Assembly: GCF_963678635.1 (NCBI RefSeq)
Contig: NC_087062.1
Span: forward strand, 16,853,789 to 16,917,788
DNA length: 64,000 bases
Reading direction: 5' to 3'
Source: Symsagittifera roscoffensis
Taxonomy: Eukaryota > Xenacoelomorpha > Acoela > Convolutidae
The position numbers and the translations under genes are program-made. The notes below the pieces were generated by a model, which was not told where the DNA came from, made no database searches, and was given only the letters and a program-made list of their open reading frames with translations. Each line of letters opens with the position of its first letter. Position 1 is the first letter of the stretch. This document shows, piece after piece, positions 50,011-59,000 of the stretch.

Positions 50011-52460
50011 CTTTTGGTCGAGAAAACCGAAACATCTTTATATGGGGTCTAACAAATAAACATTTGAAAAATGACGGCCGAGACTGTCGACAAAGTCGAA
50101 AGCTATCGAATTTTGGTCAAAAAATTGAAATATATCCGAACCGGTTCAAACAAAGTCGAACACTTTTTTTGGGTAGAGAGATTCGAATAATACAAAAACC
50201 TTGGTCGAGATGGTCGAAACACTCCCATTTTTGGTCCAGAACATCAAAAAGTGTATCGAGCACCTCGGCTTGCAGCTGTATGGAATAAATTAATTTATAG
50301 AATCATTCATTTCAAACAAGCCAGATCATCATAATTTGTCTTTTCAGATTTTGCATAGAGCTCTATGAAAGCTGATTCCATGTGACAGCTTCTAGCTTAT
50401 CTGAATTTTTTGCCAATTTTTGGTGATTAAAAGCCAAGGAACGACACAACAATTATAAATTATTCAAAATGTATGATGTTTATGCGCAGATCCTATTTTT
50501 GAAATGAAATTTTTCTTTAATTTTTTTGTGAGATGGGGTATCGACTAGCATAAAGCTCGACTATCATGAAACGAAAATTTAAAATGAAATTTTCATCGGC
50601 TAGCATAACAATTGATTTACAAATAAAAATATAGTCAAAATTTGATCTGCTTGCGGATCCTTTTTACTTTGAATAGATTAGGTTGCTCGATTTTTTTACC
50701 CATCTGATTGTAACAAAATTAGAAATCAATTGAAGAGCAATTTTTTTTGGGTAAGTGAAACTTTTCAGTACGCACAATTGCGGGGCGGGAGGAGAGGGTG
50801 ATTGTTAATATGATCCCAAAAAAATCCTTAGACACAGAAACTAATATAAATTACAGATTTATATACATTTCACAATTTGCGCTGCAATAAGTGTTCGGTT
50901 CAAGCCCTTACAAGTCAGAGGGTCACTGGTCAGAATTTATGTGAAAAAGAAATTAATTTGCTTATTGAAATTGAACATCTTCTAATTGTGTTTTGTGAAA
51001 CAAATTTAAACAAGCCGATGTACCTTTATGCCGATGTGCTCTGTATACTAGTCGAGTGGTCACTGTTTGCTTATATCTCAATATTACCTAACATGCTGCG
51101 TAAGTACAAAACAATAGCTTCTAAAGTTTTCCAAAGTGGCATTTTTTGAATTCTTTTTGAAAACTCTTCCCAACTCTATGGCAAGTACAAATTGAAGTTT
51201 TTAGCAGCTTATAACAAGTAATAAACACCAAATGTTTTGCTTCAATTCATTTTTGAACAATTTACAAGCTGATTAAATAGCCGCTAACGCGCTAAAAACA
51301 CGAATAGTCTCGAGCGTTAATTGTCCCAAATTAGCCATACTGGCAATTTAAAAACCCAATAATTTCTCAAAAACGATTTTAAAACTTGATCTCAAGTTAT
51401 CACTGGCATTCAGGTGGCTTAAGATGTTCCATTCCGTTCAAAAATGGCTATTTAAAAGTCAAATGTGGTCTGGAGACAAACAAATTACCCACATGCGCCA
51501 ATACTCCGTCCCGTTTCATCAAAATCAGAACAATTCCTAACATTTTTTCTAACAGGTGCTTACCGAAATTTAATTAAGACTAAGATGAGCTTAGCAAAGG
51601 AAAATGTTGTGGTAAATCACACAAAGAATTGCTCGGAAAATTTTTTCTTATTAAATTAAGTTGAAGTGTTCAGAAAAATGTTCAAACAGTATAATTGCTG
51701 TTATACTGTCTGCATAAAAATGCAGCCAGTATAATTTCGAGTATTTTGTCTCAATTATTTGCAGTGGGAGATTTTTTTGTTACGCAATTGCCAGAGGCTA
51801 GCATAAGTTATAAGAAAAAAATTGAGAAAACTTTTCAAAATTCTATCATGAAGAAGTTGTTGCTTTCATCTTGCGAATAGAATAGGAAGTTTTTGAATGT
51901 GTCTCTTCCTTAGATGCACAAGTTGTGTGGTAAAGGGGGCTGGATTTTACCAAAATTGAAAAGATCGACCAACTTCAGTTCAACCAAACTGTTTGCACGC
52001 AGGCGACTTTTTGCTAAAACAGGCCAAAAAAGACGTTTTTAAGCAGTTTTATACCAAGAGTTTCCATCCCATAAAAAATAGTCGAATTAAGGCGTCTTCA
52101 GAAAATTTTTAGAGTCAGTCAGCAAAAAAAAGAGGTTTCAAATATTACCAAATAGGAGACCAATCATGTATGCAATGCAATTCATTGCATGCAACAATTT
52201 TAGAAATACTACAATTTTTCAAAAAAAAGGCCATTTAGTCAGGATCTTGTGCTAAAAATTTCCCTGAAAAAGTTCAAGTTGACTCCAAGAACATGAATTT
52301 TTAGCAGTTTGGTTACAATCACTTGATAAAATTGTAGCGAATAGCAATATTTGTAATGTAAACTGCTCTGAATTCACATTCAGTTGCAGGAAAAATACTC
52401 TGCATAGTCTTATCCGGTTCCATGTCGATGCAACCAATAAAAAAATCTCAGATTGTTGTT

Positions 52461-52620
52461 GGGGGAGCAGTGGTGAAGTGGTTACGTCTCCGCCTCTCAA
52501 TCGAAAGGTCGGATGTTCGAGGACCATCATGATTTGTGCTCGTTGCTTGAGGGTGAAGCAACATTACCCAGCCCAGAAAAATAACCAAAAAAATAGCATG
52601 TAGTTCTTAAAACAGGGGCA
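52461..52620 (+). repeat. SINE-like segment with tRNA-derived head
   Basis: GTGGTGAAGTGGTTACG resembles the RNA polymerase III A box, CGCCTCTCAATCG resembles an anticodon arm and GATGTTCGAGGACC resembles a B box. Acceptor-stem pairing is poor, so it is not a functional tRNA. The following GTGCTCGTTGCTTGAGG to an A-rich stretch could be the SINE body. There is only one copy in the window, so the family is unconfirmed. Confidence 0.45.
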
Positions 52621-53096
52621 CAACAGCGGTTCGCCGTGGTGAGCTGCACAGCTCTTGTGTTGGTCCTTTCCCCCGTGGATAGATGGTCTTAATAAAATTT
52701 TATCCGTGGGAAGTTTTTCCGAAACTTCCGTTCAGCGTATGGCTAGGATTCTGATCAGTTCGGTTTACCAAAAATGGTTTGCAACAATCAATCGAAAGTC
52801 GCCTGCGGTACTCTGCCCGAAACTATCATTATTTTGAAGCGTTGCTCATAGGATTTTTGCAGCGCTCGAAAACTTGAAATGTTATTTTTTCAAAATTGTG
52901 AAAAACACTTGAGCTTGCTATTAAAGCCATGTTAAGGCCAGGTATAGCTTTTTCTGAGCTTTTAGATTTTTGTTTCAAATAATTGCGAAAGAAAAATTGA
53001 TAGCAGGCGAATTTCCATAACTTTTGAAAAGTCGGTTAAGACAAAACTTAGTCCTGATTTCAAGATATTTTGTAAAATTTTTTAATTATCATTTAG

Positions 53097-56000
53097 GTTC
53101 CATGTGGGGGCTGACTTTCAGTCGGGTGTGCTGACAGTGCACAACCTACATCGCAACAATGCAGGCCTCACTCCCCTCGCTTGGAGTACCAGCATGGGTC
53201 AGTGCCTTATTAAATTGCTTCCCCCTCCATCTGCCAGTTTTTTCTTCTATAACGTCTTGTTCACAATGTCTGGTTGTTATGAAAATTGGCATGATGACTA
53301 ATTGCGCCACTTTATTCTTATTTGATGTTCATAATTAACCTTTTAAAGCCACTTGCTTCACCATAAAATTTATGCATCTAAAAAGCATGGGAAAGTTAAA
53401 AGAAAGAAGAGCCTATCTGGGCTATTTTTCAGCTCCCATTTTTCTTGTGTGGGCGGACTTTCAGAAAAAATGGAATATTCTTCGATCTGGTTTTCCGATT
53501 TAATCAATATCGAGACGAATCTTTTAAATTTTGATTTTGGGATCTGAATTCCCACTGAACTCAATGCGATGTTATATTCGAACGCCTACCCCCCATTCCA
53601 CCACTTTTTTGAGGTCCTTGAAATCGCCTGAAACAAAAAAAACCTAAATATGGCTCAAATAAAAACTTTTAGAGTCTTTCCCCACCTTTTCAAAGTACAT
53701 CGACTTTCTCATTAATTCGCCTGTGGTAAATTATAGGTTTTTTTGTGCTTTAAGAAAGTTCGGACAGAAAAAAGATCTACAAAACTCTTAATTGTTTTTT
53801 TTTGAAATTCCGTCCCTTTTCCTCAAGAAAATCCTAAGACTTGCGGTGAATGGTGACGATATGTTTCAGCATCTTCAGCACAAGCTCACACTGATGCCAT
53901 AACAGGAAGCGACTGTCAAATGGTTCATTCGAGCCGCTCCTTCCGATCAGAAGGACAAGGTATGTTGAATATCCTTCTCATAAAGGGTTATTATCACCCG
54001 CGGATTTATGGGGGGATGGGGCAAGGATGCGTTTATCTTCTCAGGGATTTGACCCCCTGCCGACCCAAGGGTCCCTCCTTTGTACTAATTTGAGATACCC
54101 GCCCTGAAAGTTTTCTAAAGGCACCTCCCCAACTTGGGAGGGTATTCCAAAACTTCAGGGTATCTTCGCAGGTTATCTCTACGTCGCGTAGCAATCAATT
54201 CTTTCATATTCCCTTAGCAGCATTTTCCCTTGGTTTTTAGGATTTTTAAATTTTAAAGTTTCAGCTCAACATTTGTAGTAATTAAGACCGAAATATTTTG
54301 CTTCTTGAACGGCAAGCGGTTGCTGTTAAATAACTTGATTGCAGGTGAGAACCTTTACTACACCACCAGTAGAACGTGGGATGAGACTGAGCTTGGGAGG
54401 GGGGCTTCTAAGCGGTGGTACAAGGAGATCGAAGACTACAGGTATCCTGTCGATCCTACAGACCCCTTCACTTCATGTGTCGACTTCGTTGATGTTGGGC
54501 ATTTCACCCAGGTACACTAAAAAGGGGATGTGATAAATACACTAAGCAAGCATTAAAATTTGATTGAAAATATATATTGCTTCATTTAACTGCCAAATCT
54601 ATAAATAGTCAGAGTTTGATTAGTGATTATTAATCGACAAATTATCCGCCGGTTTACTCAAAAATTTGAAGAAAACCCTTTGCCTTTCATACCAGCTTAA
54701 TTAAAACCAGGGGCGGATCTAGGATTTTCTCGAGAGGGGGGGGGGTGGATTTTCAAAAAATTTTCTGAAAATTTTGACGACCTTTTTTTTAGGCCGAAAA
54801 AATTATTTTTCCGAGCTCTCCTAAAGCACTAAAAAGACGCTGATTTGGCTAAATTTACTGCGCCGCAGGCAAATTTTTGAAAAAAAAAACAGGTCAAAAA
54901 GGCCGTTTTTGTTCACTTTTTGGAAAATTTTGAGAAAAAAAATCGCTTTTTTTTCGCGCGCTCCCCCTTAAAGTTAGTATATATTGGCACCCTAGGCGCC
55001 CTTAGAAAAATTTAAGGGTCGGTCGACCAAAAATGGATTTCCTAAAAAGTACCAAAAGGGGGACCCTTTGGGTCGGTAGGGGGTGGAATCGCTGAAGAAG
55101 GAAGGTGTCCGCCCCCCCCCCCTAAATCCGCCCCTGCCAGCCATGTTTCACCTCTATTTTTATCATTTACTTACTTCTTGTTTTTTATTTAATTGTGAAG
55201 TACTAATTACAAATCAATCAGGCTCCAAGACTAACTTTTGAATTTTCTTGTGAAGCTTGTTTAGATTTACTTGTCTGAACAATAATACATTAATGGAAAA
55301 AACAGATTAATTGATTTCGCAAAAGCCTTGCCTTTTCCACCCGTACCGAAGTTTCATGGATAGAAATCATTAATAATGAAAATTTGTTGCCTAAAACTTT
55401 GTTTATATAATCGATTATCTTGGCAAATTTAGGCAACGTAATTGAATTTTAATCTATTATAATCAATTTTTTTCAAAAACAAAAATCAATCATACACCAT
55501 TATGATCGATTAAAATCATTTTTTGTTGTCAATATATTTAATTATTTTTCTATATATTTTCATTCTGCTTTTTCAGCTTTCTGCAAAACTCGAGTGCGTA
55601 CGATCACGGTCATGCCCATAATCACGTTTCGCTTACGTCCCATGTCCACCGCTACGACCCCTCCCCCCTCGTAAAACAACCCCCCGCTACAGTCACACGC
55701 TTCGCACCCCTCCGCTACACCTCCCACACTTCTCCTCCCCAATATCCCCACTATACCCCCACGTCCCCCACTATGCCTTCGTCTCCTTTTTACAACTCGC
55801 GTTTGCCCCAACCCCCATGAAACACCTTCAGTTAACACCCTCATCCCCAGAATCACCTACACCCCCATCCCACCTCTAACACGGTAACTTTGAATTTTAG
55901 CGTGGGGTAGGGGGGTTGTGGGGTCAATTGTGGGGTTTTCAAAAAACTTCAAAATTGTGGGGAAGAAAAGAATAACAAAAATGCGTACGCAAACTATTGA

Positions 56001-59000
56001 AGAACGCGACTAATATTTAGAAAAAAGGAAGTTTAGCGAGACCACTAATGGTGACATTTACCAAACTCTGGGACAGAAAAAACTCAATAAAATGCGAGTA
56101 TAAACAAATGAGTAAGGTTCCAATGCGGATTTATACGAATACTGATAAAAGAAAGTGAACAAAATATAAGCTGATGAATTAACCTTTATTATTTGGCATT
56201 TGGAACATGATCAACAAAAGATAGAATCTGCATTTAGAACTAACGCTCAACGTAAGAGGTCTGTACTTTAAGCCAATATTCAGTCAAATGATATAGGTTA
56301 GTACCATGGGATTAACTTAGCACAACTTGTGGATGACCTTGGCACCACTGCAGATACTCCAACATAGATTGCAGCGTAGATGAGTATAATGATATATACG
56401 GGGCATGACACATCCGGGGTCACAAAAAATCTTTTCTAATTTAAACATTTTTTAAATTACCACATTCGTAACAAATTTTAAGTTTTTTCACAAGCTGGGT
56501 TAAGTTGATGCAATTGTTTGAAAGTTATAAGCAAATTAACCTTCTCACGAGAAAATGTAAATATTGAAAGTCTTAGCAATACGAAAGTTTTTAATTAATG
56601 AGAGAGTTTTGTATGGCGGAGTAAGTTTTAAGCCTTGAACACGATATCCTCCGGGGACGAATACTTCGGAGACGCAGCCTGCTGCGCGAAACTTTCAATA
56701 TTCCTGCAAATGAACCTTCTGTTTGGAGTAGGAGAGAGTTCGACGTTGGGTTTGGACAAAGTGGGAGCACTTTCTTCCACTTCTTTCACGGAATGACGGA
56801 CTGGACTGCCGCAACGTGCTTGAGCCTTCCTATGACGACCCGAGGCCCTGGCGAGGCTGGATAAGGACGTCTGCGACTGCTTGTCGTCTGTCTCCTCCGG
56901 TATCTTAGTTCGGTCCCTATTGAACAGCAGACGATGTTGCCGCCTCACAAACCCTGAAGGCCCGGTTGAGTGGGGCCGGAAACGACCACTGTAGGTGATG
57001 GCTCCATTATCGTTTAGCGTGACCGAAGCGTCGTTGCCTAGCACAAGTGAGTCCTTTGCTGGCAAAATCGCGAATGAATTTTGGGATTCATTGAGACATG
57101 CGGATGGCGAGTAGAAAAGGAGCGTAATTTGCTGGGACTTAACTGGGATCTTGAGTGTCTGTGGTGGAAAACAACTTGCTCGGCTGGTAGTTGATATGAT
57201 TCTGGGGGAACAATTTGGTGACACTGCCTGGTCACGGCATGACAAATAGATTAAACTCCGTTCGATAATTTTTTTTGAGAAAAGCTTGAAAAGAATGGAT
57301 TATAATCGAATAAAAATGGATTTTCTGCTTCAAAAAATTTTTACAATATCGAAAAACCAATTACAATCATTTTTTTAATTTTAGAGAGACAGACTATAAA
57401 AATGCAATATAATCAATTATCATTCGTGAAACTTCAGTGTGGGTAGTATTCCTGCAGATCGATTGAGATCAAGAAGCGAGGGCAGTGCTAAAATTGGTAT
57501 TAGACAAAGAATTTGCTCGAATCTCTTGCCACCAGAACCAGTAGTGTGACAAATAGATGTCGTGCTGAGCCCCAAACTACTCTATGAGATTTAAAAAAAT
57601 CCATCCCATTTCTTCTGGTGCGATTGATGAGTCTCATACAATGAGACTTCTACGGTTATTTAATCCAATTATCCCATTCCTGTCTCTGTGTTGTGTAAGC
57701 TATTTTACATGTTGTTTTTTTCAGCTAACGTAAGACCACGACATTTCTTTAAGTTTTCAGTGTTCCTTGTTGCTATTCAGTGTTGGTTTTTGAATTTTTC
57801 CATCAATCAGTAATCAGAAATTGAAGTTTTGAATTGTCAAACTGCACAATTTCTATCTTATCCACAAAATGACTTAGTAAGTATCACCAGTTTGCACAGT
57901 TTTGACGTAGATTAGAATGACAAAGGCCACCAAGGGCAAATTTGGCCCAGCACTTCTATGGGATACCAGTCCATCCCATCTGAGTTATCATCGTTAAACT
58001 TTGTTGTCTTAGATGATGTGGTCGACAACCACTGAGATTGGTTGTGGTTTTGGCTCCTGTGTTCATAATGGTGGAGCAACCAGAAGATACGTTACCTGCC
58101 ATTATCTACCCGCAGGAAACTATATGAGTCGGAGTATGTTCGCTGAAACAAACTTCGACAATTTGGTCGCCGCCGGAGAGGAAATTCTCAGGTGCGATGA
58201 TGAAGTCACTACTACTGCGGCTCCTCCAACAACTCAGACAGCTACGGATCCCCCGACTACGACACCTACGGATCACCCGACTACGACAGCTACGGATCAC
58301 CCGACTACGACAGCTACGGATCCCCCGACTACGACAGTTACGGATCCCCCGACTACGACAGCTACGGATCACCCGACTACGACAGCTACGGATCCCCCGA
58401 CTACGACAGCTACGGATCACCCGACTACGACAGCTACGGATCCCCCGACTACGACAGCTACGGATCACCCGACTACGACAGCTGCAGGTGTGAATCCGAT
58501 AAATGACGGGTTCTTTCTTCTTTTTTTTCTCCAAAAATTTAGACCTTTCATTTAAAAGTTGGTCTTTTGGATTCCAACTATGGAAAATACTTAATGGATT
58601 AAAATGATCAAGATGGTCGCAAACAAGTCAGAAGGGTATTTTTTCTGAAATCATGATTCTAGTCCCGCGGTTTTTATTTGTAAAAAGTTTGAAAGCTGTA
58701 CAGTTCAAAAACTATTGAGTTTGAGTTTCATCGAAACTTCGATTATCTGAGTTTATGGATAATCTTGATACTTAAACGGGTTATGATCGATTTTATTTTC
58801 CAATTTTTTCTTCGAATTAAATAATTTTTAATCGATTAGATTAGGTTATATTGGATCATAGTAGATTTTTTTCAAAAAGCTTAAAAATCCTAAACACTGC
58901 TTATTGTGTTCGCAGTTTTAGATTTGCTTTCGCGGTAATTAATTTTGGCTAGAGTTTTAAAAGTTTTCACAGTTGCGCTCTTTTCTTCAGCATCACGTAT

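Larger units (their letters stand above)
43441..53096. other. Region between the tandem duplication and CAP gene 2
   Basis: No gene recognised. It holds hAT-like fragments (about 44272-44545), family D copies (45733-46030, 46690-46845), a hairpin (46281-46369), a TTAA-flanked foldback (47858-48561), a MITE E copy, a minisatellite (49655-50010), a worn family A fragment (about 51245-51360) and a SINE-like segment (52461-52620). The first exon of CAP gene 2 may lie here. A strong GTAAGT donor at 51099 follows a hydrophobic frame, but its phase does not fit the exon at 53097. Confidence 0.5.
54512..58012. other. Intron 3 of CAP gene 2
   Basis: A phase 0 intron between GHFTQ and MMWSTTT. It holds an hAT-like MITE, a C-rich island (about 55577-55920), a possible antisense exon (56628-57245) and AATCGATTATAA-type motifs. 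Confidence 0.7.

Noticed and set aside
51060-51105. Hydrophobic segment followed by GTAAGT as signal-peptide exon of CAP gene 2
   Set aside because: The donor leaves phase 1, whereas the exon at 53097 needs two preceding codon bases; joining them would shift the frame.
52461-52535. Functional tRNA gene
   Set aside because: Box-like motifs are present, but the acceptor and anticodon stems do not pair well.
58106-58534. 142-codon antisense frame across the CAP gene 2 stalk repeat
   Set aside because: It exists because the 24-nt repeat lacks stops in several frames; it reads as monotonous SCRSR units and lies opposite a well-supported exon.
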